This document shows positions 9,669-17,703 of a DNA stretch of 64,000 nt, in pieces. The stretch's first letter is position 1, and every line of letters starts with the position of its first letter. Under the pieces are notes generated by a model. The model was not told the origin of the DNA, made no database searches, and was given only the letters and a program-made list of their open reading frames with translations. The translations under genes and the position numbers were made by a program. The DNA lies in the NCBI RefSeq assembly GCF_001570405.1, contig NZ_BBYM01000019.1, positions 126,323 to 190,322 on the forward strand, in the 5' to 3' direction. This DNA is from Microtetraspora niveoalba. GTDB taxonomy: Bacteria; Actinomycetota; Actinomycetes; Streptosporangiales; Streptosporangiaceae.

Positions 9669-11258
9669 ATGACCCTCGTGGTCCTGCTGGGCTCATCGCC
9701 CGGCCCGATCGGTTCTCTGCCGCCGGGATCCGGCGGCCGGCCCGTCCTGCCGACGGACCTCAAGCTGACATCACTCCCCGGCGCCCCCACGGCGTACGGC
9801 AGGCTGCTCGGGCAGGTGGCCTCGCTCGGCCCGCAGCCGATCACGATCGCCCGCCCCGCCGACGCCGCCGCCTACCGCGAGCAGGGCGGCCGGGTCGTCG
9901 AGAGCGCCGGTGTCGCGGAAGACCTGTGGGCGCTCGCCGACGCGGTCGAGCACACGACCGACAACGTGCTGATCATGCCCGCGAACTCGCTCGTCCACGA
10001 CGAGCTGATCTACCAGATCACCAAGGCGAAACGCGCCGCGCTCGCCCTGATCCTCCGCGAGGAGCGCGACGAGAACGCTCCGGAGCCGCCCCCGATCGAG
10101 GAGGCCGAGCCCGAGATCGGACGCGGCGTCCTGGAGGGCCTGCCGCAGCGGACGCGCGCCGGCCGCGGCCGCGTCATCTCCGTGGGCACGTCCTACCACG
10201 CGGTCACCCGGCCGAACGCGGCGCTGCTCGGGCCGATCCACCTCCACCAGCGGCACGCGGCGGTGCTCGCCGACGTCGCCCGCGAGCTGGCCGGCATGGC
10301 GCACCTGTTCGGCCCCGAGGACGACGTCACCGAGCTGCTCGTCCTCGGCCTCGTCCGGCGCGGTGTGTCGGTCGGCGTCCGCGGCCGCCGCGACCTGTTC
10401 TACCGCCGCCTCCACACGCCGCAGGACACGTTCGAGGCCGAGCGGGAGTTCGCCGGGTTCGACGAGGACCGGGCGCGCCTGAACAACGCGGTGAAGGGCG
10501 CGGACGGCTTCTTCACCACGTTCTTCGTCAGCACGTACTCCCGGTTCATCGCGCGCTGGGCGGCCCGCCGCGGGCTCACGCCGAACCAGATCACCCTGGT
10601 CTCGATCTTCTTCGGCCTGCTGTCGGCCGGAGCGTTCGCCACCGGGACGCGGGCCGGCTGGATCGCGGGCGGCGTGCTCATCTACTTCGCGTTCGTCTTC
10701 GACTGCGTCGACGGCCAGGTGGCGCGGTACGCCAGGAAGTTCGGCGTCCTGGGCGCCTGGCTGGACGCGACGTTCGACCGGTTCAAGGAGTACGCGGTCT
10801 TCGTCGGCCTGGCGGTCGGCGCCACCGTCTCCGGTCAGTTCGGCGACGGCGAGGGCGTGTGGACGCTCGCCCTGGCCGCGATCGCGCTCCAGTCCGTCAA
10901 GCACCTCCTGGACTTCTCGTTCGGCGCGGCCAACCGGCGCAAGGCCCCGGTCCCGCTCCCGACGCTGGACCTGCACGTCGCCGACGACAGCCAGTTGCGC
11001 GTCGCCCTGGAGGAGCGCCGGGCCAGCCGCAGCGGCGGCCTGCGCGGCCTGCTCAAGCTCTGGACCAAGGCCGGGAAGTTCCGTCCCGTGCACTGGGCCC
11101 GCAAGATGATCGTGTTCCCCATCGGCGAGCGCTTCGCCGCGATCGCGATCACCGCGGCCTTCTTCGACCCCCGCGTCACCTTCATCACGCTGCTGATCTG
11201 GGGCGGCGTCGCGGCCACCTACACCCTCACCGGACGCATCCTGAGGTCTCTCGCATGA
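9669..11258 (+). CDS. CDP-alcohol phosphatidyltransferase with nucleotidyltransferase-like N-terminal domain
   Basis: This 529-residue protein is likely bifunctional in origin. Residues about 25-280 resemble a degenerate sugar-nucleotidyltransferase fold (SLPGAPTAYGRLLGQ, DNVLIMPANSLVHDELI), but no canonical GxGxR loop was seen. Residues about 295-529 are a membrane-embedded CDP-alcohol phosphatidyltransferase with the complete D-x2-DG-x2-AR-x8-G-x3-D-x3-D motif starting at DCVDGQVAR (near 344). Such enzymes transfer an alcohol phosphate from a CDP-activated donor to make phosphodiester lipids; the architecture recalls inositol-phosphate cytidylyltransferase/synthase fusions, but the substrate is unproven. 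It is coupled (ATGA) to the membrane gene at 11255. Confidence 0.8.
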   Translation: MTLVVLLGSSPGPIGSLPPGSGGRPVLPTDLKLTSLPGAPTAYGRLLGQVASLGPQPITIARPADAAAYREQGGRVVESAGVAEDLWALADAVEHTTDNVLIMPANSLVHDELIYQITKAKRAALALILREERDENAPEPPPIEEAEPEIGRGVLEGLPQRTRAGRGRVISVGTSYHAVTRPNAALLGPIHLHQRHAAVLADVARELAGMAHLFGPEDDVTELLVLGLVRRGVSVGVRGRRDLFYRRLHTPQDTFEAEREFAGFDEDRARLNNAVKGADGFFTTFFVSTYSRFIARWAARRGLTPNQITLVSIFFGLLSAGAFATGTRAGWIAGGVLIYFAFVFDCVDGQVARYARKFGVLGAWLDATFDRFKEYAVFVGLAVGATVSGQFGDGEGVWTLALAAIALQSVKHLLDFSFGAANRRKAPVPLPTLDLHVADDSQLRVALEERRASRSGGLRGLLKLWTKAGKFRPVHWARKMIVFPIGERFAAIAITAAFFDPRVTFITLLIWGGVAATYTLTGRILRSLA

Positions 11259-11968
11259 TCACCCAGCCACAGGTCACCCCCACTCCCGACCCGGACGAGG
11301 AGCGCCGCCGCATCCAGACGGAGCGGCTGCTCGCCTACCGCGACGACGGCCCCCTGGTCGCCGCGCTCAAGGGTCGTCTCGGCCGGGGCCTGCCGCCGGT
11401 GCCCGCGGTGCTCGTCTCGCTGCTCGCGATCATCGCGCTGGCCGCCACCGGCTCGCTGAAGGACGGCCCGATCCTGATCGTCCCGGTGCTGGTCCTGGTG
11501 GTGCTGGTCGTCCCCTCCGCCGCGCGTGACCACCTCGGGCGGCTCGACTGGCTGACGCCGCCGCTGCTGCGCGGCACCGAGTTCCTCACGATCATCCTGC
11601 TCGGCCTCGCCGCCGGCACGCCCAAGTGGCTGCTGTTCGTGCTCCTCTACGTGATCGGCTACCACACGTACGACACGGTGTACCGGACGCGGCAGAGCAT
11701 CTGGCCGCCCGCCTGGATCTTCCTGGCCGGGCTCGGCTGGGAGGTGCGCCTGCTCATCCTCGGCGCGGGCGCGGCCACCGGGCAGCTCACCCCGGTCGCC
11801 GTGGTCCTCACCGCCTACCTGCTGCTGCTGTTCTCCATCGAGAGCGTGGTGAGCTGGGTCGGCCTGGACAAGGCGTCCGCGCAGGCCAACGCCGACCACG
11901 AACAGGACCTGGAGCAGTCCCCCGAGGAAGCCGCCGAGCAGGTCACCGGCGACGCCGAGCACGTCTGA
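11255..11968 (+). CDS. Membrane protein, DUF5941-like partner of the phosphatidyltransferase
   Basis: A 237-residue protein with about five or six hydrophobic segments between residues 45 and 200 (for example ILIVPVLVLVVLVVP and LLFVLLYVIGYHTYDTVYR) and charged ends; the C-terminus is acidic (EQDLEQSPEEAAEQ). It resembles the C-terminal DUF5941 part that in other actinobacteria is fused to a CDP-alcohol phosphatidyltransferase. Here it is a separate gene whose ATG overlaps the upstream stop by 4 nt, so the two products are probably made together and form a complex. The function is unknown beyond that association. A hairpin terminator follows at 11989. Confidence 0.7.
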   Translation: MITQPQVTPTPDPDEERRRIQTERLLAYRDDGPLVAALKGRLGRGLPPVPAVLVSLLAIIALAATGSLKDGPILIVPVLVLVVLVVPSAARDHLGRLDWLTPPLLRGTEFLTIILLGLAAGTPKWLLFVLLYVIGYHTYDTVYRTRQSIWPPAWIFLAGLGWEVRLLILGAGAATGQLTPVAVVLTAYLLLLFSIESVVSWVGLDKASAQANADHEQDLEQSPEEAAEQVTGDAEHV

Positions 11969-11988
11969 CCGGGATCCTCACCGTCACC

Positions 11989-12023
11989 GGCCCCGTACGA
12001 TCACCCGATCGTGCGGGGCCTTT
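11989..12023 (+). terminator. Hairpin terminator of the phosphatidyltransferase operon
   Basis: GGCCCCGTACGAT pairs with ATCGTGCGGGGCC through a short loop, with one G-U pair, and is followed by TTT. It lies about 20 nt after the operon stop and faces the convergent ATPase-fold gene. Confidence 0.8.
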
Positions 12024-12052
12024 CCGGTTCCGGGTACGGCACGCGGCCCGGC

Positions 12053-12538
12053 TCAGGCGGGGTGGTCGAGCAGAGCCCAGACGATCTTTCCGCTGCCCCT
12101 GATCAGGATCCAGCCCCAGGTGAGGCTGACGGCCTCGACCAGGTGCAGGCCCCGGCCGGTCTCGGCGAAGTCGTCGCCGGGCGGCCCGGGCAGCGGGGCG
12201 GCCTCGCTGGGGTCGCGCACCGCGCAGAGCACGTGGAGGCCCTGGGAGAGCAGCCGCAACTGGATCGGGGCCTCCGGACCGGCGGCGAGCGCGTGACGCA
12301 GGGCGTTGGTCACCAGCTCCGAGACCACGAGCTGCGCGTCGTCGATCAACCCGGCCAGGCCCCACCCGCCGAGGGTGTGGGCGGTGAAGTCGCGGGCGGC
12401 GGAGGCGGAGGCGGTGTCCCCGTGGAGCGCGCAGGTCGCGAGCGGCGCGGCCGCCGGGCCGGGGCTGTCAGGACCGAACGCCGGCGTGGCCCACGAAGGT
12501 GCGGCGCCGGCTCTTCTGCCTGCCAGGTCTGCGGTCAT
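12053..12538 (-). CDS. Serine-kinase-like ATP-binding protein (RsbW/HATPase_c family)
   Basis: This 161-residue protein has a GHKL ATPase fold of the anti-sigma-factor kinase type: N-box ELVTNALRHA near 84-93 and G-box ETGRGLHLVEAVS near 135-147. Actinobacteria carry many such orphan regulators, usually beside XRE/DUF5753 genes as here (the divergent gene at 12812), and most have no assigned partner. The ATG at 12538 has AGGGA 5 nt upstream and is preferred over an in-frame GTG nine codons earlier. The N-terminal 40 residues are Ala/Pro-rich and probably disordered. The substrate or sigma target cannot be named. Confidence 0.83.
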   Translation of the reverse strand: MTADLAGRRAGAAPSWATPAFGPDSPGPAAAPLATCALHGDTASASAARDFTAHTLGGWGLAGLIDDAQLVVSELVTNALRHALAAGPEAPIQLRLLSQGLHVLCAVRDPSEAAPLPGPPGDDFAETGRGLHLVEAVSLTWGWILIRGSGKIVWALLDHPA

Positions 12539-12811
12539 CGGGTCCCTACGCGAGTCGGGTGTCACACGGTGCGCTGCCGCCGTCTATCGTTCCCTGAGCC
12601 TTAAGGAGGCAAGCGCGCCCGCACTCGCGAATGCGGGAACTTGGACGTGTCCTGGGTTGATTTACCGTAACCGTGACGTTGTCCGTCCGGAACCACGATT
12701 CTCTACTCGTCACTCTGACGAAATGAGACACTGGTTGGCCGCCGTAGCCGGCGGCGGCAGGAACCCTGATAGCACAACGTCGTAGGAATCCGTCCGCGTC
12801 ATGGAGTCCAT

Positions 12812-13714
12812 GTGAAATCGTTGCAGGTCGCCCACGCCGAACCCCGATTAACGGGGCGCCCGAAAGGCGGGCCCACCGTCCTGCGCATGCTGCTCGGAGC
12901 CCAGCTCCGCAAGCTCCGGCGGGAGAGGGAGATCACCCCCGAGGAGGCGGGGCACGCCATCCGGGCCTCGCACGCCAAGATCAGCCGCCTGGAGCTCGGC
13001 CGGGTCAGCTTCAAGGAGCGCGACGTCGCCGACCTGCTCACGCTGTACGGCCTGACCGACCCGGACCGGCGGGCGACGCTGCTCGACCTCGCCCGGCAGG
13101 CCAACGCCCCCGGCTGGTGGCACAAGTTCAACGACGTCCTCCCGCACTGGTTCGAGGTCTACGTGGGCCTGGAGGAGGCCGCCTCGGTCATCCGCACGTA
13201 CGAGTTGCAGTTCGTGCCCGGGCTGCTGCAGAGCCCCGACTACGCGCGCGCGGTCATCCTGCTCGGCAACGCGGGCGCGCCCGAGGACGAGATCTCCCGC
13301 CGGATCGACCTGCGGATGCGCCGCCAGGAGCGGCTGACCGGCCCGGACGCGGTCCGGCTGTGGGCGGTGGTGGACGAGGCCGCGCTGCGCCGCCCCATCG
13401 GCGGTGCCGCGGTGATGCGCGGCCAGATCGAGCACCTCATCGAGGCCACCCGCAACCCGAATGTGACGGTGCAGGTCGTCCCCTTCGACCAGGGCGGGCA
13501 CTCGGCGGCGGGAGGGCCGTTCACGATCCTCCGCTTCGAGGAGTCCGAGCTGCCCGACGTCGTCTATCTCGAACAGCTCACCAGCGCCCTCTACCTCGAC
13601 AAGCCCGAGGAGACCGACGCGTACAAGCAGGTGATGAACACGCTGTGCGTGGAGGCGCGGCCCGCGTCCGCCACGGCCGCCTATCTTGAGGGGATCCTCG
13701 CCGACCTGGAGTGA
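12812..13714 (+). CDS. XRE-family regulator with DUF5753 domain
   Basis: A 300-residue DNA-binding protein: helix-turn-helix at about residues 28-85 (LGAQLRKLRREREITPEEAG, with ASHAKISRLELGR as the recognition helix region) and a DUF5753 domain from about 115 to 290 (PGLLQSPDYARAVI, RQERLTGPD, TVQVVPFDQGGHSA and LPDVVYLEQLTSALYLD). These regulators are abundant in filamentous actinobacteria and pair with small DUF397 or RsbW-like proteins; the latter is divergent 270 nt away. The ligand and regulon are unknown. The start is GTG 12812; about 22 residues precede the HTH, so a later start is possible. Confidence 0.85.
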   Translation: MKSLQVAHAEPRLTGRPKGGPTVLRMLLGAQLRKLRREREITPEEAGHAIRASHAKISRLELGRVSFKERDVADLLTLYGLTDPDRRATLLDLARQANAPGWWHKFNDVLPHWFEVYVGLEEAASVIRTYELQFVPGLLQSPDYARAVILLGNAGAPEDEISRRIDLRMRRQERLTGPDAVRLWAVVDEAALRRPIGGAAVMRGQIEHLIEATRNPNVTVQVVPFDQGGHSAAGGPFTILRFEESELPDVVYLEQLTSALYLDKPEETDAYKQVMNTLCVEARPASATAAYLEGILADLE

Positions 13715-13728
13715 GCCGGTCGGAGCGC

Positions 13729-14640
13729 TCAGGAGACGCTCGCGAAGAACGCCTCGCAGGTCTCGGTGAACGCGGTGGCGCGGGCGGTCAGCCGCACACC
13801 GCGCATCGAGGCCAGGACGATGTCGAGGAACGGGACCTCCTCGCTGATCGGCCGGGCGACGACGTATCCGCCGTCGTACGTCTGGTCGGTCGCGGCGCGC
13901 TGGTTGAGTATGGAGTAGCCGTGGCCTCCGGCGACCAGCGCCCGCACGGTCTCGTAGCTGGAGCTGCGGAACCGGACGCGCGGCTCCACGGGGTGCAGCG
14001 CGCGGAAGTAGTCCCGGCTGTGCGGCAGGTCGAGCAGGATCATCGGCTCGCCGGCCAGCTCGACGAGCGAGACCGTCTCCGCCTCCGCCATCGCGTGCCC
14101 GGACGGCAGCAGCACGTACGGCCGGACCCGGGTGAGGACCCGGACGTCGAGGTCGAGGGCGAGGTCGATCGCGTAGAGCAGGGCCACCTCGCACCGGCCG
14201 TCCACGAGCGCGCGCTGGACGGCCGAGATCTCCCCTTCGGCGAGGGTCACCCGCACCCCCGGGTGCCTGTCGGCGAACTGGCGCAGAAGTCTGGGCAGGT
14301 AGAACGGCGACAGCGTGGTGAAGCAGCCGACCGCCAGCTCGCCGGTGAGCGAGCCGGCGAGGCCCCGGGCGGACTCGGCGAGCGCCGCCGCGTGGGAGAG
14401 GAAGTCGCGCGCCTCGACCAGGAAACGTTCGCCCGCGCGGGTGAGCGAGAGCCCACGGGCGTGGTGCCGGATGAGAAGCTGGACGCCGAGCTCACGCTCC
14501 ACCTGGGCGATGGCCGCCGAGATCGCCGACTGCGCCACCATCAGCTCCCGGCTGGCCGCGGTCATACTCCCCAACTCGGCCGCGGTCACGAAGTAACGAA
14601 GCTGGACGAGTGTGAAATTGACGTCCGCCACGTCACCCAT
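13729..14640 (-). CDS. LysR-family transcriptional regulator
   Basis: This 303-residue regulator has an N-terminal winged helix (LVQLRYFVTAAELGSMTAAS, QSAISAAIAQVERELGVQLL) and a two-lobed effector domain from about residue 95. The start ATG 14640 is fixed by a near-perfect AGGAGG 5-6 nt upstream. LysR proteins usually regulate a divergent neighbour; here the divergent gene, 346 nt away, is the AsnC regulator at 14987, and the only nearby metabolic genes are the amidinohydrolase and rocD beyond it. Whether it controls them is unknown. It converges with the XRE gene, 14 nt stop to stop. Confidence 0.88.
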   Translation of the reverse strand: MGDVADVNFTLVQLRYFVTAAELGSMTAASRELMVAQSAISAAIAQVERELGVQLLIRHHARGLSLTRAGERFLVEARDFLSHAAALAESARGLAGSLTGELAVGCFTTLSPFYLPRLLRQFADRHPGVRVTLAEGEISAVQRALVDGRCEVALLYAIDLALDLDVRVLTRVRPYVLLPSGHAMAEAETVSLVELAGEPMILLDLPHSRDYFRALHPVEPRVRFRSSSYETVRALVAGGHGYSILNQRAATDQTYDGGYVVARPISEEVPFLDIVLASMRGVRLTARATAFTETCEAFFASVS

Positions 14641-14986
14641 TGTGACCTCCTGACCGTAGGGCGCTCGCAGAAATCACTTCAAGGCTGCGTCGCGGTTCCG
14701 GCTGGATTCTTCGCGTTTCAGGCGTTCTCGCTCTGGAGGGTCCGTACGCCGGCGGTCACGCTTGCGACGGCGAGTACCAGCCGCACCGCGGTCCCCGGGC
14801 AGGACGGGGGCCGAGGCGTACGAGCCGGCGAACAGCCCGCGGACGGCTTCGACAAGATACCGGAAAGGCGTGAGCCTGGACAGGAGGTCGGGCCACCCCG
14901 GCGCCGGCGAAATCGGGACGAGATGGAGCGCGGGCTCCACGGCGCCGATCACGGGTTCCCGCTCGGTTCGCGGTATACAGGTCCGC
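14641..14986. other. Divergent regulatory region between LysR and AsnC genes
   Basis: No coding gene is seen in this 346-nt stretch. It holds the LysR ribosome binding site at its left edge and, at its right edge, TATACA (14974-14979) 7 nt before the AsnC GTG, a likely -10 of a leaderless transcript. LysR proteins commonly bind such regions, but no specific T-N11-A box stood out. Confidence 0.6.
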
Positions 14987-15427
14987 GTGAAGTTGGACGG
15001 ATTGGATCGCGCCATCATCGGGGTCCTCGTGGAGGACGCCCGAGCAACATATGCCGAAATAGGCGCTCACGTCGGCCTGTCCGCCCCGGCGGTCAAGCGG
15101 CGGGTCGACCGGCTTCTCGCCAGCGGCGCGATCACCGGGTTCAGCGCGCGGGTCGAGCCCTCGGCCCTGGGCTGGACCACCGAGGCGTACGTGGAGCTCT
15201 TCTGCCGGGGGAAGACGTCACCGGCCGAGATCGGCGTGGCGATCGCCCGGCACCCCGAGGTGGTCTCCGCCTGCACGGTGACCGGCGAGGCCGACGCCCT
15301 GCTGCACATCCGCGCCACCGACGTGCGGGACGTGGAGCGGGTGATCGAGCGCATCGCGGCCGAGCCGTTCGTGGTCCGCACCAAGAGCGCGATCGTGCTG
15401 TCGCGGCTGATCGACGAGAAACCCTGA
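14987..15427 (+). CDS. Lrp/AsnC-family transcriptional regulator
   Basis: A 146-residue Lrp/AsnC protein: N-terminal HTH (LDGLDRAIIGVLVEDARATYAE, then VGLSAPAVKRRVDRLLASGAI) and a C-terminal RAM ligand-binding domain (ACTVTGEADALLHIRATD). Such proteins sense amino acids. It sits directly upstream of the amidinohydrolase-rocD pair, 160 nt away, and probably controls them in response to arginine or ornithine; that is inference from context. GTG 14987 is chosen because a -10-like TATACA lies 7 nt upstream and there is no Shine-Dalgarno sequence, as expected for a leaderless message. Confidence 0.88.
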   Translation: MKLDGLDRAIIGVLVEDARATYAEIGAHVGLSAPAVKRRVDRLLASGAITGFSARVEPSALGWTTEAYVELFCRGKTSPAEIGVAIARHPEVVSACTVTGEADALLHIRATDVRDVERVIERIAAEPFVVRTKSAIVLSRLIDEKP

Positions 15428-15499
15428 CCCGTCGCCGCCGAGGACGCCCGGTCGATTAACGGATCGCCACAAAAACCGCGAACAACGCAACCGATCCAC

Positions 15500-15550
15500 G
15501 GTATGGCGCAATGGCGCGGCATTGGCCGGTCATGTCCATGTTTCTAGGCT
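15500..15550 (+). promoter_or_regulatory. Promoter and candidate operator of the amidinohydrolase-rocD operon
   Basis: TTGGCC (15522-15527) and TAGGCT (15545-15550) are 17 bp apart. Immediately upstream and over the -35 is the imperfect inverted repeat GGCGCAATG-N6-CATTGGCC, a plausible site for the neighbouring AsnC regulator. The promoter lies about 40 nt before the ATG at 15588. Confidence 0.6.
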
Positions 15551-15587
15551 GAGGAGCAGTTCAACCGCCTTCTCCCTGGAGTTCCGC

Positions 15588-16439
15588 ATGGCTCTTGCGA
15601 CCCTGCCCGCCGTCACGAACGGCGACCGTACGGGTACGGCACGGCACTATCTGATGTGCCGCCCCGAGTTCTTCGCCGTGACCTACGCGATCAACCCGTG
15701 GATGGACCCGGACCAGGGCGCGGACGCGGCTCGGGCCGTGCGGCAGTGGGAGGAGCTGCGCGCGGCCTACGAGCGGCTGGGGCACAAGGTGAGCCTCATC
15801 GACCCCGTGGACGGGCTCCCCGACATGGTCTTCGCCGCGAACGGCGCCCTCGTGGTGGACAGCCGGGTGTACGGCGCCAAGTTCACCCACAAGGAGCGGG
15901 CCGCCGAGGGGCCGGCCTACCTGCGCTGGTTCGCCGAGCGTGGCTTCGAGACGATGGAGCCCGCGCACACGAACGAGGGCGAGGGCGACTTCCTCACGCT
16001 CGACGACGTGGTGCTCGCGGGCACCGGCTTCCGCACCGACGTGGCGGCGCACGTGGAGGCGCAGGAGTTCATCGGCCGCCCGGTCGTCACGCTGCGGCTC
16101 GTCGATCCGCGCTTCTACCACCTGGACACCGCCCTGTTCCCGCTGGACGGCCACAACGTGGCCTACTACCCGGGGGCGTTCTCCGAGGGGAGCCGCAACG
16201 TGCTGCGGCGCATGTTCCCCGACGCGGTCATCGCCACCGAGGAGGACGCGGCGGTCCTCGGGCTCAACGCGGTCAGCGACGGCGCCAACGTCGTCGTCAA
16301 CGCCGAGGCGACCGGCCTCTCCCTGGAGCTGGAGCGGCTCGGCTACAACGTCGTCCCCGTCGACCTGTCGGAGCTGCGCAAGGCGGGCGGCGGTCCCAAG
16401 TGCTGCACCCTGGAGATCAGGGAGGTCACGGGAGCATGA
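15588..16439 (+). CDS. DDAH-like amidinohydrolase (dimethylargininase or arginine dihydrolase)
   Basis: This 283-residue enzyme belongs to the guanidino-group-modifying superfamily. Catalytic features visible are the His of FYHLDTALFP (near 180), the Cys of GGGPKCCTLE (Cys272, aligned to the DDAH nucleophile) and an early PDMVFAANGAL segment. Close homologues are usually annotated dimethylargininase (dimethylarginine to citrulline). However, the position where DDAH has Asp in VFVED is Asn85 here, and the gene is coupled (4-nt overlap) to ornithine aminotransferase, which would fit an arginine dihydrolase giving ornithine directly. The ATG at 15588 has a GGAG site; an upstream ATG at 15522 falls on the promoter and is rejected. 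The exact reaction is uncertain. Confidence 0.85.
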   Translation: MALATLPAVTNGDRTGTARHYLMCRPEFFAVTYAINPWMDPDQGADAARAVRQWEELRAAYERLGHKVSLIDPVDGLPDMVFAANGALVVDSRVYGAKFTHKERAAEGPAYLRWFAERGFETMEPAHTNEGEGDFLTLDDVVLAGTGFRTDVAAHVEAQEFIGRPVVTLRLVDPRFYHLDTALFPLDGHNVAYYPGAFSEGSRNVLRRMFPDAVIATEEDAAVLGLNAVSDGANVVVNAEATGLSLELERLGYNVVPVDLSELRKAGGGPKCCTLEIREVTGA

Positions 16440-17647
16440 ACGCCGCCGACCTCATCGAGCTGAGCGAGCGCCGGAGCGCGCACAACTACCACCCCCTGCC
16501 CGTCGTCATCCGGTCCGCCGAGGGCGCCTGGGTGACCGACGTCGAGGGCCGCCGGTACCTCGACTGCCTGGCCGGATACTCCTCGCTCAACTTCGGCCAC
16601 GGCAACCCGGCGATCCTCGCCGCGGCCCGCGAGCAGCTCGACCGGCTGACGCTGACCAGCCGGGCGTTCTTCCACGACCGGTTCGCGGAGTTCGCCGCGG
16701 GCCTCGCCGACCTGTGCGGCAAGGACATGATCCTGCCGATGAACACCGGCGCCGAGGCCGTGGAGACCGCCATCAAGGTGGCGCGCAAGTGGGGCTACGA
16801 GGTCAAGGGCGTCCCCGCGGGCCAGGCGAACATCGTCGTGATGGAGGACAACTTCCACGGCCGCACCACCACGATCGTGAGCTTCTCCACCGACCCGGAC
16901 GCCCACGACGGCTTCGGGCCGTACACGCCGGGGTTCAAGCTGGTGAAGTACGGCTCCGCCGAGGCGATCGCCGAAGCGATCGACGAGAACACGGTGGCCG
17001 TGCTGCTCGAACCGATCCAGGGCGAGGCGGGCGTGCTCGTGCCGCCGGACGGCTACCTGCGGGCGGTACGCGACCTGTGCTCGGAGCGGGGCGTCCTGTT
17101 CATCGCGGACGAGATCCAGTCCGGGCTCGGCCGCACCGGCGACACCTTCGCGTGCGACCACGAGGGCGTCGTCCCCGACATCTACATCCTGGGCAAGGCG
17201 CTCGGCGGCGGCGTGGTCCCGGTCTCGGCCGTGGCCGCGAACGCCGACGTCCTCGGCGTCATCCGGCCCGGTCAGCACGGCTCGACGTTCGGCGGCAACC
17301 CGCTCGCCTGCGCGGTCGGCGACGCGGTGATCGGGCTGCTGCGCACCGGGGAGTTCCAGGCCAGGGCGCGCGAGCTGGGCGGCCACCTGCACGAACGGCT
17401 GCGCGAGCTGGTCGGCGCGGGCGTGGTCGCCGTACGCGGGCGCGGCCTGTGGGCGGGCGTGGACATCGACCCCTCGCTCGGCACCGGCCGCGAGGTGAGC
17501 GAGGCCCTGCTGCGCCGCGGCGTGCTCGTCAAGGACACGCACGGCTCGACGATCCGCCTCGCCCCGCCGATCGTGGTCTCCCGCGAGGACCTCGACTGGG
17601 CGGTCGACCAGCTCTCCGACGCCCTCCGGGAGCTCAGGGCGGCCTGA
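16436..17647 (+). CDS. rocD: Ornithine--oxo-acid aminotransferase
   Basis: This 403-residue class III PLP-dependent aminotransferase moves the delta-amino group of ornithine to 2-oxoglutarate, giving glutamate-5-semialdehyde for proline or glutamate synthesis. Key features: LPMNTGAEAVETAIKVARKWGY (phosphate-binding and substrate helix, near 100-120), NFHGRTT, LLEPIQGEAGV, FIADEIQSGLGRTG and the PLP Lys in ILGKALGGG (near 255). Length and motifs match RocD/OAT rather than acetylornithine aminotransferase, though these are close relatives. The ATG overlaps the stop of the preceding amidinohydrolase, so the two act in one pathway, probably arginine breakdown. Confidence 0.92.
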   Translation: MNAADLIELSERRSAHNYHPLPVVIRSAEGAWVTDVEGRRYLDCLAGYSSLNFGHGNPAILAAAREQLDRLTLTSRAFFHDRFAEFAAGLADLCGKDMILPMNTGAEAVETAIKVARKWGYEVKGVPAGQANIVVMEDNFHGRTTTIVSFSTDPDAHDGFGPYTPGFKLVKYGSAEAIAEAIDENTVAVLLEPIQGEAGVLVPPDGYLRAVRDLCSERGVLFIADEIQSGLGRTGDTFACDHEGVVPDIYILGKALGGGVVPVSAVAANADVLGVIRPGQHGSTFGGNPLACAVGDAVIGLLRTGEFQARARELGGHLHERLRELVGAGVVAVRGRGLWAGVDIDPSLGTGREVSEALLRRGVLVKDTHGSTIRLAPPIVVSREDLDWAVDQLSDALRELRAA

Positions 17648-17668
17648 GCCGGTCCGACCCCGCCGGTC

Positions 17669-17694
17669 CCCGGCGCCGCCGTCGAGGCGCCGGG
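17669..17694. terminator. Hairpin between convergent rocD and phosphatase genes
   Basis: A perfect 9-bp repeat CCCGGCGCC/GGCGCCGGG with an 8-nt loop lies midway between the two stops. There is no U-tract, so it may act as an intrinsic-like terminator without one, as is common in high-GC genomes. Confidence 0.55.
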
Positions 17695-17703
17695 CTCGCA
17701 CGC

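Noticed and set aside
15522-15587. Upstream ATG start for the DDAH-like gene
   Set aside because: The extension covers the -35/-10 promoter and has no family similarity; ATG 15588 has a ribosome binding site and the expected N-terminus.
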